This document shows positions 24,782 to 33,283 of a stretch of 64,000 bases of DNA, piece after piece (the first letter of the stretch is position 1; each line of letters starts with the position of its first letter). Position numbers and translations under genes: made by a program. The notes beneath the pieces were generated by a model. That model was not told the DNA's origin. It ran no database searches and saw only the letters and a list, made by a program, of their open reading frames with translations. This DNA comes from CAZUYC01 sp964624475 (GTDB lineage: Bacteria > Myxococcota_A > UBA9160 > SMWR01). The stretch spans positions 25,143 through 89,142 of the forward strand of contig CAZUYC010000118.1 of the NCBI GenBank assembly GCA_964624475.1, in the 5' to 3' direction.

Positions 24782-25039
24782 TCAGAGCCCGCCCTGGCGA
24801 GCGACGAGATCGATCACCGCGGCCGAGAGCGCGAGGGCGCGGTCCGCATCGACCCGGGTGTAGGCATCGGCGGGGATCCCACCGGGAAGGGCGTTCGGAT
24901 AGCGCGTCGGGATGTAGGCCTTCTCGGCCGATTACTGGGATAGGAAGCAGGCCAGGTTCCAGCGCGCGCCGGCGGCGGCGTAGCGCGCGTCGTCGAGATC
25001 GCGGCGCGCCTGCTCAAGCCAGCGGCTGGCTTCGCTCAT
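24782..25039 (-). pseudogene. HEPN-domain toxin, degraded (HepT-like)
   Basis: The start MSEASRWLEQARRDLDDARY at 25039 matches a HEPN domain up to NLACFLSQ, where codon 36 is TAA (24934-24932). Beyond the stop the same frame continues SAEKAYIPTRYPNALPGG and on to a stop at 24782: SAEKA and YIPTRYPN are HEPN landmarks that normally lie about 50 residues apart but are adjacent here. So the gene has a premature stop and a large internal deletion that removed the RxxxxxH active site. It overlaps the MNT gene by 26 bases. Toxin activity is almost certainly lost. Confidence 0.75.
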
Positions 25040-25370
25040 AGAGCACCTCGCCGTCTCGGAGCGCGCTGCGCAGGAAGCTCGAGCTCGCGCGCGCGGCCTC
25101 GAGCTCTTCGGGCGTGTACACGAGCAGGTCCACGGCGACGCGGGGACCCATCCGACGGTACAAGGCGTCGAGGCGCGCTGCGGGCGGCCGCGCGTCTCGG
25201 CGAACCACGAGGAGATCCAGGTCGCTCGTCGAGCCCACGTCGCCACGGGCCGTGGATCCGAACAGGATGACCTTCTCCGTGTCGGAGTCGACGAGCCGCG
25301 GAAGGATCGCCTGCAGCTCCGCCCGCAGGCGCTCGAGGCGCAGCGCCCTTGCCGGGTATCTCGCCCCCAT
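25014..25370 (-). CDS. Minimal nucleotidyltransferase (MntA-like antitoxin)
   Basis: A 118-residue MNT-fold protein with the signature GSTARGDVGSTSDLDLLVV (GSxxRGxxxxxSDxDL) at about 40-58 and a third acidic residue in VAVDLLVYT. In MntA-HepT systems it AMPylates and silences the HEPN toxin. Here the partner immediately downstream is a pseudogene, so this is probably an orphan. ATG 25370 is preferred; GTG 25379 is possible. Confidence 0.85.
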   Translation of the reverse strand: MGARYPARALRLERLRAELQAILPRLVDSDTEKVILFGSTARGDVGSTSDLDLLVVRRDARPPAARLDALYRRMGPRVAVDLLVYTPEELEAARASSSFLRSALRDGEVLYERSQPLA

Positions 25371-25557
25371 GCGGGCCACTTAGCACGCGTCTCACCCGGC
25401 CGCAGCCGCCCCTCCGAGGCAATCCAGACCCGTCTGATCCGAATGGATGACGCACCATCGTCCTCGCGCACGAGATCGCGGAGGGCGGTGCTGCCACTCT
25501 CCCGCGGTCGCGCACCGCCAGCCACCCGCGGGATGCGTGGAGTAGGATGCCCCGCGC

Positions 25558-27699
25558 ATGATCGAGGGGGTTGATCCGCGGCCCGCAGCGCGCGCCTGGC
25601 GCGCGGCAGCGCCCTTCGTCTGGGCGCTCGCGGGAGGCGGGGCTTGCCTCTCCGTGGCCGGGCTCGAGCCGAATCTCGTGGAGGAAGGGCTCGTCCTGCA
25701 CTTCGCGCAGCGCCTGGTGCGCGGCGAGCACCTCTACCGCGACCTCGTCTTCTTCACCGGCCCGCTCCCCTTCGAGCTCCTCGCGGCGCTCTTCCGCGCC
25801 TTCGGCGAGGAGATCGCGGTGGGGCGCGCCGCGCAGGCGGCCGTCCACGGGGCGGCGACGGCGGCCACCTTCGGCGTGGCGAGGCGCGCCGGCGCGGGTC
25901 CGCTCGCGCACCTCGCGGCGGCGCTCGTGACGATGGCGCCGATCCTGCTCTTCCCGCTCTTCTCGATCTTCTACTACACGCCGCTCGCCTTCGGCCTCGG
26001 AGCCCTCGCCGCCTGGGCGGCGGCGCGCGGCGCGGACTCGCGCGGCTTCGCGCTGGCCGCCGGAGCGCTCGTCGCGGCCGTGGCGCTCTGCAAGCAGACG
26101 ATCGGCGTGGCGCTCGCCCTGGGCCTGCTCGCCACGGTCGCCGCCGGCGCGCCGGCGCGGGCCCGCCGCGCGCGGGCCCTGGCGATGGCGCTCGGGGGCG
26201 CCGCGGTCGCGGCGGCGACCCTCGCCGCCTACGCCGCGCGCGGCGACCTCGCGGAGCTCTTCCGCTGCATGGTGGTCGTGCCGCTCTCGCTCGGCGACCG
26301 CTACAGCTCGGGATTCATGAACCTCTGGCCGCCGGGCCGGCTCGCCCCCGAGCTCGAGGCGCAGAAGGCCATCTACCTGCCGAACCTCTGGCTGCTGCGC
26401 CACGGGATCTTCGCCTACCTGGGCTTCGGGATCGTGCTGGCGACGCAGGCCCTGTATGCGCTGCCCTTCCTCGCGCTCGCGGCGACGGGGCTCGCACGCC
26501 TGGCGGGTCCTCTTCCGCACGCGCTCTGGTGCAACGCGGCGCTGCTGCTCGCGCTCACGACGAACCTCTTCCCCCGCTCGGACTGGGGTCACCTGGTCTA
26601 CGCGCTCCCGAGCGCGTGCGTGCAGCTCGTGCTGCTCGCCGGTGCGGGAGCGCGCGCCGCGGCGCTGCCGACGAGCGTCCTCGGCGCGCTTGCCGCGGCC
26701 GGGGTCCTGGCGCTCGGCTTTGGGAACCTCGAGGCCGCGCGCTGGCTCCACGCGGAGTCGGGCGAGCCTCGCTTTGGCCCCCGCGTCCCGCTTCGGCCAG
26801 TGAGCGCCGTCTACCGCATCCCGACCGTGCCCCGCGTGATCCACTTCCTGCGCGAGCGGCTTCGTCCGGACGAGCCGATCTTCGTCGCCCGGGCCGAGCC
26901 GTTGCTCTACTTCGCGACGGATGCGCGCAACCCGACCCCGTACGGCGGCGTGCTGCCGGTCTTGAACGAGGAGCAGGAGGAGCGGATCCTGCGCGCGCTC
27001 CCGGAGGTGCGCTACGTGGTGATCAGCGACGTCGACCAGCCGAGCTGGACCTACTACGCGGAGGAGCTGCCGCGCGTGCAGGAGCACCTCGAGCGCCATT
27101 ACCGGATCCCGCGCTACTTCCCGCTCGACGACGCGAGCTGGCTCGTGGTGCTCGAGCGGGGCCCGGACCGCGGCGCGACCGCGATCGACCTCGTCACCGA
27201 GCGCCCGCGCGCCCGCGCCTTCGTGCGCGACGCGCCCGGGCAGGAGCGCGAGGACGCGGCGGCGTCCCCGCGCCTCGTGGCGCGCCACAACCGCCGCCCG
27301 CTCGCGATGCGCGTCGGCCGCTTCGGTGGCGGGCTCGACTACGAGATCCGCGTCCCCGCCGGGGCCCGCTTCGAGGCCGGGGTCGGCTTCCGCGGCATGG
27401 TCTCGCTCGAGAACCTGCACGAGCACCCGAAGAAGAGCCGCATGCGCGTGCTGGTGCAGCGGCCCGGGGCCGGCTTCGAGGAGCTTGCGTCGGTGCGCGT
27501 CGACGACTCGCGCGACGGGGGACGGCAGTGGGCGCCGCTCGAGGCCGACCTCTCCGCCTTCGCCGGGGAGCGGGTCGCGCTGCGCCTCGAACTCCTCCCC
27601 GAGGTGGCGATCGCCCCACCGGCGGACCTCGCCTGGTGGGGGAGCCCGCGCGTGTTCGAGCCCCCCGGCCGCGATGATGCCCGGGCGGGGGCGCACTAA
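25558..27699 (+). CDS. Multi-spanning membrane glycosyltransferase-like protein (GT-C type)
   Basis: A 713-residue protein. Residues about 15-415 contain around ten membrane segments; the first periplasmic loop has EPNLVEEGLVLHFAQRLVRG, where GT-C enzymes carry their acidic catalytic residue, and later loops have LCKQTIGVA and LFPRSDWGHLVYA. The C-terminal part (about 420-713) is soluble and beta-rich. The layout resembles lipid-linked sugar glycosyltransferases of the PMT/ArnT superfamily. It is followed after 28 bases by a polyprenyl-phosphate-sugar synthase, which would make its donor, so the three genes form a coherent glycan block. Confidence 0.7.
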   Translation: MIEGVDPRPAARAWRAAAPFVWALAGGGACLSVAGLEPNLVEEGLVLHFAQRLVRGEHLYRDLVFFTGPLPFELLAALFRAFGEEIAVGRAAQAAVHGAATAATFGVARRAGAGPLAHLAAALVTMAPILLFPLFSIFYYTPLAFGLGALAAWAAARGADSRGFALAAGALVAAVALCKQTIGVALALGLLATVAAGAPARARRARALAMALGGAAVAAATLAAYAARGDLAELFRCMVVVPLSLGDRYSSGFMNLWPPGRLAPELEAQKAIYLPNLWLLRHGIFAYLGFGIVLATQALYALPFLALAATGLARLAGPLPHALWCNAALLLALTTNLFPRSDWGHLVYALPSACVQLVLLAGAGARAAALPTSVLGALAAAGVLALGFGNLEAARWLHAESGEPRFGPRVPLRPVSAVYRIPTVPRVIHFLRERLRPDEPIFVARAEPLLYFATDARNPTPYGGVLPVLNEEQEERILRALPEVRYVVISDVDQPSWTYYAEELPRVQEHLERHYRIPRYFPLDDASWLVVLERGPDRGATAIDLVTERPRARAFVRDAPGQEREDAAASPRLVARHNRRPLAMRVGRFGGGLDYEIRVPAGARFEAGVGFRGMVSLENLHEHPKKSRMRVLVQRPGAGFEELASVRVDDSRDGGRQWAPLEADLSAFAGERVALRLELLPEVAIAPPADLAWWGSPRVFEPPGRDDARAGAH

Positions 27700-27727
27700 G
27701 CTCCCGGGTCCTGCGGAAGGAGCGCGC

Positions 27728-28444
27728 GTGAGCCGCGTCGTGGTGGTGGTGCCCACCTACAACGAGATGGAGAACCTGGGGCTGCTCGTGCCGAAGCTGC
27801 TCGAGCAGGATGCGCGCATCGAGGTGCTCGTCGTCGACGACGCCTCCCCGGACGGCACCGGGAAGCTCGCGGACGAGCTCGCGGCGGCGAGCCCGCGCGT
27901 CCACGTGCTCCACCGCGAGGCCAAGCAGGGTCTCGGCCCCGCCTACCGCGCGGGGCTGCGCCGCGCGCTCGACCTCGGCGCCGACCTGGTCGTGCAGATG
28001 GACGCCGACTTCTCGCATCCGCCCGAGACCCTCCCCGTCCTGCTGCACGAGATCGAGGCGTGCGACGTGGTGATGGGCTCGCGCTACGTGCACGGGATCA
28101 CCGTCGTGAACTGGCCGATCGAGCGGATCCTGATCTCCTATTTCGGAAACGCCTACACGCGAGCCGTGCTGGGGCTCCGGGTCCGCGACACCACCGGGGG
28201 CTTCCGCTGCATGCGCCGGAGCGCGCTCGAGCGGATCGACTTCGAGAACATCCGCTCCAACGGCTATGCCTACCAGATCGAGATGAACTACCGCTTCCAG
28301 CTCCGCGGCGCGCGGGTGCGCGAGATCGAGTTCTTCTTCCTCGACCGCCGGCGCGGCACCTCGAAGCTCACGCTGCGCATCGCCCTCGAGGCGCTCTGGA
28401 TGGTCTGGTGGCTGCGCATCGAGCACTGGCTCGGACGGCTCTAG
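27728..28444 (+). CDS. Polyprenyl-phosphate sugar synthase (GT2, dolichol-phosphate mannose synthase type)
   Basis: Transfers a sugar from a nucleotide sugar to a polyprenyl phosphate at the inner membrane face. The 238-residue protein has VVVPTYNEMENL, VVDDASPDGTG, the metal-binding QMDADFSHPPE, DVVMGSRYV, TTGGFRCMRR and the C-terminal RRRGTSKLTL, all typical of the DPM1 group; there is no C-terminal membrane domain. GTG 27728 is supported by GGAAGGAG at 27714-27721. Confidence 0.9.
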   Translation: MSRVVVVVPTYNEMENLGLLVPKLLEQDARIEVLVVDDASPDGTGKLADELAAASPRVHVLHREAKQGLGPAYRAGLRRALDLGADLVVQMDADFSHPPETLPVLLHEIEACDVVMGSRYVHGITVVNWPIERILISYFGNAYTRAVLGLRVRDTTGGFRCMRRSALERIDFENIRSNGYAYQIEMNYRFQLRGARVREIEFFFLDRRRGTSKLTLRIALEALWMVWWLRIEHWLGRL

Positions 28445-28451
28445 GCGGCGG

Positions 28452-29588
28452 ATGCAGCGGCCGCTGCGCGTCCTCGTGCTGAACGAGCGTGACCCCCGGC
28501 ATCCCGCGGCCGGTGGCGCCGAGGTCCACGTCGCCGAGGTCTCGCGGCGCCTGGCCGCGCTGGGCTTCGAGCTCACCCAGGCCGCCTGCGCCTTCCCGGG
28601 CGCGCCGGTGCACGAGGCGCAGGACGGCCTGCGCGTGTGGCGGCTCGGCCCGCGCGCCATCTACTACCCCCGCGTCGTCTGGACGACGGCGCGCGAGACG
28701 CGCCGCGGCCGCTTCGACCTGGTGATCGAGCACCTGAACAAGGTGCCCTTCTGCGCGCCCGCCTACTCGAAGGTCCCCGTGCTCGCGGTGAACCACCACC
28801 TCTTCGGACGCAGCGCCTTCCTCCAGGTCGCCTGGCCCGTCGCCGCCGGCGTGATCGCCGTCGAGAGGCTGATCCCGCTCTGCTACCGCGAGGTCCCCTT
28901 CCTCGCGGTCTCGCAGAGCTCGAAGGACGACCTGGTCGCGCGCGGCATCCCGGCGGAGCACGTCGAGGTCGTCCACAACGGGATCCGCCAGCCGCGCGTC
29001 GCGCCACGGCCGTGGGCCTCGCGCCCGCGGCGCCTCGCCTACCTCGGGCGCCTCGAGCCCTACAAGCGCGTCGACCTGCTGCTGCGCGCCGCCGCGCGCC
29101 TCGTGCCGCGCTTCCCCGACCTCGAGATCGTGCTGATCGGCCGCGGGAGCGCGCGTCCCGGCCTCGAGCGCCTGGCCCGGGAGCTGGAGCTCGCGGGGCG
29201 CACGCGCTTCGCCGGATTCGTCGCCGACGACGAGCGCGACGCGCTCCTCGCCGAGGCCCGGGTCTGCGCCTGCCCCTCGGTCAAGGAGGGCTGGGGGCTC
29301 ACCGTGATCGAGGTGAACGCCGTTGGCACGCCCGTGGTGGCGACCGACGCGCCGGGGCTTCGCGACGCCGTGCGGCACGGCGAGACGGGCCTCCTGGTCG
29401 CAGACGGTCCCGCGGAGGCCTTCGTGGCGCGCCTCGCCGAGCGGATCGGCGAGCTGCTCGCCGACGAGGCGCTCGCGGCGCGCCTCGCGCAGGGCGCGCT
29501 CGCCTGGTCACGGCGCTTCGACTGGGACGCCACCGCCCTGCAGACCGCTCGCGCCGCCCGGAGCCTGCTCGCCCGCCACCGGCTCTAA
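28452..29588 (+). CDS. Glycosyltransferase family 4 (GT-B)
   Basis: A 378-residue retaining glycosyltransferase. The N-terminal acceptor domain starts LRVLVLNERDPRHPAAGGAE (glycine-rich loop); the donor domain has LAYLGRLEPYKRVDLLL and the E-x7-E motif in KEGWGLTVIEVNAVGTPVVA. It begins seven bases after the previous gene. Likely a cytosolic enzyme in assembly of a surface polysaccharide; sugar and acceptor are unknown. Its last 81 bases overlap the SGNH gene on the other strand. Confidence 0.9.
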   Translation: MQRPLRVLVLNERDPRHPAAGGAEVHVAEVSRRLAALGFELTQAACAFPGAPVHEAQDGLRVWRLGPRAIYYPRVVWTTARETRRGRFDLVIEHLNKVPFCAPAYSKVPVLAVNHHLFGRSAFLQVAWPVAAGVIAVERLIPLCYREVPFLAVSQSSKDDLVARGIPAEHVEVVHNGIRQPRVAPRPWASRPRRLAYLGRLEPYKRVDLLLRAAARLVPRFPDLEIVLIGRGSARPGLERLARELELAGRTRFAGFVADDERDALLAEARVCACPSVKEGWGLTVIEVNAVGTPVVATDAPGLRDAVRHGETGLLVADGPAEAFVARLAERIGELLADEALAARLAQGALAWSRRFDWDATALQTARAARSLLARHRL

Positions 29589-30692
29589 CGGGGGCCCTCT
29601 GGCCGGCGGGTCGGCGCCGGGCTCGATCGCGCCGCGCCGCACCAGCGCCGCGTAGAGCGTCTCGGCCTCGAGGTTGTGACCTCCCTGGCTCGGATGAACG
29701 GCGTCGGTCGGCAGGAAGACCGGCTCGCCGGCGTGGCGCCGGTAGACCTCCTCGAGGTCGACGACGAGCGCGCCCGTCTCCCGGCCCACGCGCCGGAGCG
29801 CCTCGCCGTAGGCCTCGTGCACCCGCATCAGCTGGCCGAAGCTCGTGCGGTTGTGCGCCGCGAGCTCGCGCGCCGCGCTCGGGTTCGGGTCGGGGTTGCG
29901 CGGCGCCGTGAGCAGCCACACCTCGGCCCCGCGCCCGCGGGCGAGCTCGACGATGCGCCGCAGGTTGCGCGCGTAGTCCTCGATCGGAATGGTCGGTCGC
30001 CACCCGCGCTCCTCGCTCCACGCCGCCCGGGCGTCGCGCGGCGGCTCGCGCAGCGCGCGCAGCTCGAGGCCCAGCCGGCGCACGAACGCGTAGAGCTTCG
30101 AGCGCAGCAGCAGGTCCTCCAGGGCGAGCCCGAGGGCCGAGTCGGGCTCGCGGAAGGGGCTCGGCTCTCCGAGCGGCGAGAGGAAGTGGTCGTTCCAGCC
30201 GAAGCGCACCGTCACGAGGTCCGGCTCGAGGCCGCGCAGGCGGCTGCGCAGGAGCAGGAGCCCCTGGAAGCTGTTGTAGCCGGGCAGGCCGGCGTTCAGC
30301 ACCTCGACCCGGCCGGCGCCGTTGCGCCGGTCGACGAGACGCTGGAGGCGCAGCGGATAGGGCTGCGCCACGAAGCCGAGGGTCACGTGCGCGATGTAGC
30401 CGAAGGTGCACGAGTCGCCGAGCGCGAGGACGCGGTAGACGCCGGAGCGCTTCGCCCCGAACTCGGGGCTGCGGAAGCCCGCGGAGTTGAGCGGCTGCTC
30501 GTTCGGCCGGAGCGTCGGATTCGCCTTGAAGTGCAGGATGGGATCGCAGGCCCAGAGGTCGGCGTCGGAGAACGCGCTCGGGCAGCTCTCGGCCGCGCCC
30601 GTCGCGCGCACCGCGAGCTCGGCCGCGACCAGCACTCCCGCGAGCGGCGCCACCAGCAGCAGGAGGTGGGCGAGCCAGCCGCGGAGGCGCAC
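29508..30692 (-). CDS. SGNH/GDSL family hydrolase
   Basis: A 394-residue protein with an N-terminal membrane anchor or signal (residues 5-27). The hydrolase motifs are visible: block I GDSCTFG (92-98, nucleophile Ser 94), the Gly in NAGLPGYNS, block III FGWNDHF and the catalytic pair DAVHPSQGGH near the C-terminus. Relatives O-deacylate or act on cell-surface glycans, fitting the neighbouring glycosyltransferases. It starts with GTG nine bases after the lipoprotein stop. The last 27 residues lie over the glycosyltransferase 3' end and look non-conserved. Confidence 0.86.
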   Translation of the reverse strand: MRLRGWLAHLLLLVAPLAGVLVAAELAVRATGAAESCPSAFSDADLWACDPILHFKANPTLRPNEQPLNSAGFRSPEFGAKRSGVYRVLALGDSCTFGYIAHVTLGFVAQPYPLRLQRLVDRRNGAGRVEVLNAGLPGYNSFQGLLLLRSRLRGLEPDLVTVRFGWNDHFLSPLGEPSPFREPDSALGLALEDLLLRSKLYAFVRRLGLELRALREPPRDARAAWSEERGWRPTIPIEDYARNLRRIVELARGRGAEVWLLTAPRNPDPNPSAARELAAHNRTSFGQLMRVHEAYGEALRRVGRETGALVVDLEEVYRRHAGEPVFLPTDAVHPSQGGHNLEAETLYAALVRRGAIEPGADPPARGPPLEPVAGEQAPGGASGLQGGGVPVEAP

Positions 30693-30701
30693 GTCCGCAC
30701 T

Positions 30702-31520
30702 CTATCCGCTGCGCGCGGCGGCGGCGCTGCGCAGCGGTCGCACGCTCCAGATCCCGGGCGGGAGCTCGGGGTTGAGCTCGACGTCGCGCAGCCGGATCCT
30801 GGCGCGGGTCTCGCCCGCCGCCACGTAGAGCGTGATCTCGTGGGCGAAGGCCACGCCGCCGACGGGCGCGTACTCGTCGAAGCCCGCGGTCCACTCGAGC
30901 TCGCCGTCGGGCGCGAGCACCTCGATCTCGCGCAGCCGGCCCTCCTTGTCGAAGACGAGGCGGCGGCGCTCCGGACCTCCCGGCGCGGCGAGCGCGACCC
31001 GGACCGTCCCGTCCTCCGCCCCGTCCGCGCGCACCGGCGCGAGGCCCGGCTCCGGCGGCGGCGCGCCGAGCAGCAGCGCGATCGCCTCCTCGGGGCGGAG
31101 CGCGATCTGCGCCTGCTCCCAGAGGAGCTCGGGCCGGAGCTCGCCCTCCTCGAAGTAGAGGTCCGCGCTGCGGAAGAGCTCGAAGCGATCGCCGTCGGTC
31201 GTGAGCACTGCGAGCGCCTGATCGAAGAGCCCGAGCACCTCGATCCGCAGGCGGGCGGGTCGCTCGGCCACCAGGATCTGGCGCCCGGCGAGGCGCGCCC
31301 CCGAGGCCCCTTCCACCTCGATGCGCGCGCGGCCGCGCAGCGAGCGGCGGGCCTCCGCGCCCTTCTCGAAGGCGTCGAGCAGGAGCTGCGGGCGCGGATC
31401 GCCGGGGGGGAGCGCGCGCAGCGTCCCGGGCGTGCGGCAGGCCGTCGCCGAGAGCGCGAGCGCGGCGACGATCGCGATGCGCCGCGCGTAGCCCGCATGT
31501 CTCGCGCCCTGGTGAGACAT
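30702..31520 (-). CDS. LolB-like outer-membrane lipoprotein
   Basis: A 272-residue protein with a signal peptide and lipobox LSATAC (cleavage before Cys 28). The mature part is an incomplete beta-barrel pattern like LolB/DUF4292 (LRGRARIEVEGASGARLAG, RLRIEVLGLFDQALAVLTTD), the fold that carries lipoproteins to the outer membrane. The only usable start, ATG 31520, lies inside a family C mini-palindrome, so residues 1-13 (MSHQGARHAGYAR) derive from the repeat. It follows the TPR lipoprotein gene directly on the same strand. Confidence 0.8.
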   Translation of the reverse strand: MSHQGARHAGYARRIAIVAALALSATACRTPGTLRALPPGDPRPQLLLDAFEKGAEARRSLRGRARIEVEGASGARLAGRQILVAERPARLRIEVLGLFDQALAVLTTDGDRFELFRSADLYFEEGELRPELLWEQAQIALRPEEAIALLLGAPPPEPGLAPVRADGAEDGTVRVALAAPGGPERRRLVFDKEGRLREIEVLAPDGELEWTAGFDEYAPVGGVAFAHEITLYVAAGETRARIRLRDVELNPELPPGIWSVRPLRSAAAARSG

Positions 31521-31528
31521 GCGGGCTA
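31489..31528. repeat. Family C mini-palindrome at a gene junction
   Basis: Arms 31489-31503 and 31514-31528 are perfect 15-base inverted repeats (TAGCCCGCATGTCTC) with the ten-base loop GCGCCCTGGT. On the minus strand its first bases are the TAG stop of the TPR gene and its next ATG is the start of the lipoprotein gene. It equals the two ends of the 184-base element at 21253-21436 joined together. Confidence 0.9.
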
Positions 31529-33283
31529 GTGGAGCTCCTTGCGGAGGTCCTCGAATTTCCGGAGCAGCTGCGGCTGCTCGCCTTCGCGGGGCTCGAGGGA
31601 GAGCGCCTCCTCGAAATGCTCGAGCGCGGCCTGCTTCTGGTCGAGCAGCAGGTAGGTGTCGCCGAGGTGCTCGGAGATCACCGGGTCGCCACCGGTGAGG
31701 CGGTCGGCGCGCTCGAGCTCGGCGAGCGCCCGTTCGAGGAAGCGCGTCGCCTCGCGCGAGCGGCCGTGCTGGAGCAGCGGGCGCGCGCGCATGTAGTACA
31801 CCCAGCCGAGGCTGTCCACGATGAAGCCGTCGTCGGGACGGAGCTCGATCGCCCGGGTGATCATCCGCTCCGCCTCGTCGAGGCGCACGCCGCGCTCGGC
31901 CCAGGTGTAGCCGATGTAGTTGAGCGCGCTCGCGTTGTCCGGGTTGCGCTCGAGGGCGCGCTGCATGAAGGCGATCGCCTCCTCGGTCCGCCTCGCCTCC
32001 CCGTAGACGACGCCGAGGTTGAAGAGCAGCTCGTCGTCGTCGGGGGCCTCGGCGAGCAGCCGCTCGACGTGCGAGACCGCGCCGTCGAAGTCCCCGGACT
32101 TGCCGCGCAGCGTGGCCGCGTAGAGGTCGAGGTCGCGCGAGGGGTCGAGCTTCGACGCGCGCTCCACCTCGGCGAGGGCGCGGTCGTAGAGCCCGCGCCG
32201 CTCGTAGATGGAGGCGATCTGGGTGCGCGCCTCGGCGAAGTGGCTGTGGTCCGGGGGGATCGTCTCGAACGCCTGCAGCGCCGCGTCGCCCTCTCCGATC
32301 CGGCGCCGCACCACCCCCAGGAAGAAGGCGGCCTCGTACTCGCCCGGACCGGACTCGACGGCGCGCTCGAAGAGGTCCTCCGCGGCGCGGAATTGCCGCG
32401 CCTCGAAGCGCAGATAGCCGAGGTTCTTCACCGACTGGACGTCCTCGGGATAGCCCTCGACCACCTGCGCGAAGGTCGCGATCGCACCCTCGAGGTCGTC
32501 CTGCGCCATCTGCGCCTCGCCGAGGGCGACCAGCGTCGCGTGGTGGTTCGGATGGGCGGCGAGGATCTCGCGGTAGAGCTCGACCTCCCGCTCGCCCTGG
32601 CCGCGCTCGCGCAGGGAGCGCGCCAGCGCCGTGTAGATGCGCAGGTTGTCGGGGTCGAGCTCCAGCGCCTGGCGCAGGCTGCGCTCGGCCTCCTCGGACC
32701 GGCCCATCTCCTGGTAGACGTTGGCGAGGGCGATGTGCCCGCGCAGCTCCTCGGGCTCGCGCGCGACGAGCCAGCGGGCGACCGCGAGCGCCTCCTCGAG
32801 GCGACCCGACTCGAGGCGGATCTGGTAGAGGAGCCCCGCCGCGTCCGTGTTGAGCGGCTCGCCCCCCGGCGCGACGAGGAGCGCCTCCGCCGCCGCGGGC
32901 TCGCGGCGGATCCGGTGCAGCTGCCCCAGGAAGACCTGCGCCGCCTGGTCGTCGGGATCGAGCTCGACGGCCCGCTGCGCGTGCAGCAGCGACTCGTCGA
33001 GGCGGCCCTGCTGCGCGAGTCCGGCCGCGAGGCGGCGCCGCAGGTACGCCGACGCGCCGTCCTTCGCCACGGCCCGCTCGTAGGCGGCGACCGCCTCCTC
33101 GGCGCGCCCCTCGAGCGCGAGCTGCTGCGCCACGAGCACGTCGTACTCCGGAGCTGCGTCCGGACGCACCACGACCTCGGTCGGCTCCGGCCCGGCGCGC
33201 AGCGCGGGAAGCCCGAGGGAGGCGCAGCCGAGCGCTCCGGACGCCAGGACCGCGAGCCAGCCGCTTCCTGCACGCCCGCTCAT
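31526..33283 (-). CDS. TPR-repeat lipoprotein
   Basis: A 585-residue protein with an N-terminal signal and probable lipid-attachment Cys (SGALGCASLG, Cys 20), followed by about twelve tetratricopeptide repeats from residue 50 to the end (for example EEAVAAYERAVAKDG, LDESLLHAQRAVELDPDD, EEAIAFMQRALERNPDN). Such proteins scaffold envelope complexes; its partner may be the LolB-like lipoprotein encoded next. ATG 33283 overlaps the cysC stop (ATGA). The stop codon lies in a family C mini-palindrome. Confidence 0.87.
   Translation of the reverse strand: MSGRAGSGWLAVLASGALGCASLGLPALRAGPEPTEVVVRPDAAPEYDVLVAQQLALEGRAEEAVAAYERAVAKDGASAYLRRRLAAGLAQQGRLDESLLHAQRAVELDPDDQAAQVFLGQLHRIRREPAAAEALLVAPGGEPLNTDAAGLLYQIRLESGRLEEALAVARWLVAREPEELRGHIALANVYQEMGRSEEAERSLRQALELDPDNLRIYTALARSLRERGQGEREVELYREILAAHPNHHATLVALGEAQMAQDDLEGAIATFAQVVEGYPEDVQSVKNLGYLRFEARQFRAAEDLFERAVESGPGEYEAAFFLGVVRRRIGEGDAALQAFETIPPDHSHFAEARTQIASIYERRGLYDRALAEVERASKLDPSRDLDLYAATLRGKSGDFDGAVSHVERLLAEAPDDDELLFNLGVVYGEARRTEEAIAFMQRALERNPDNASALNYIGYTWAERGVRLDEAERMITRAIELRPDDGFIVDSLGWVYYMRARPLLQHGRSREATRFLERALAELERADRLTGGDPVISEHLGDTYLLLDQKQAALEHFEEALSLEPREGEQPQLLRKFEDLRKELH

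Noticed and set aside
24782..25370. Working MntA-HepT toxin-antitoxin system
   Set aside because: The HEPN gene has a premature TAA and has lost the segment with its active-site Arg and His.
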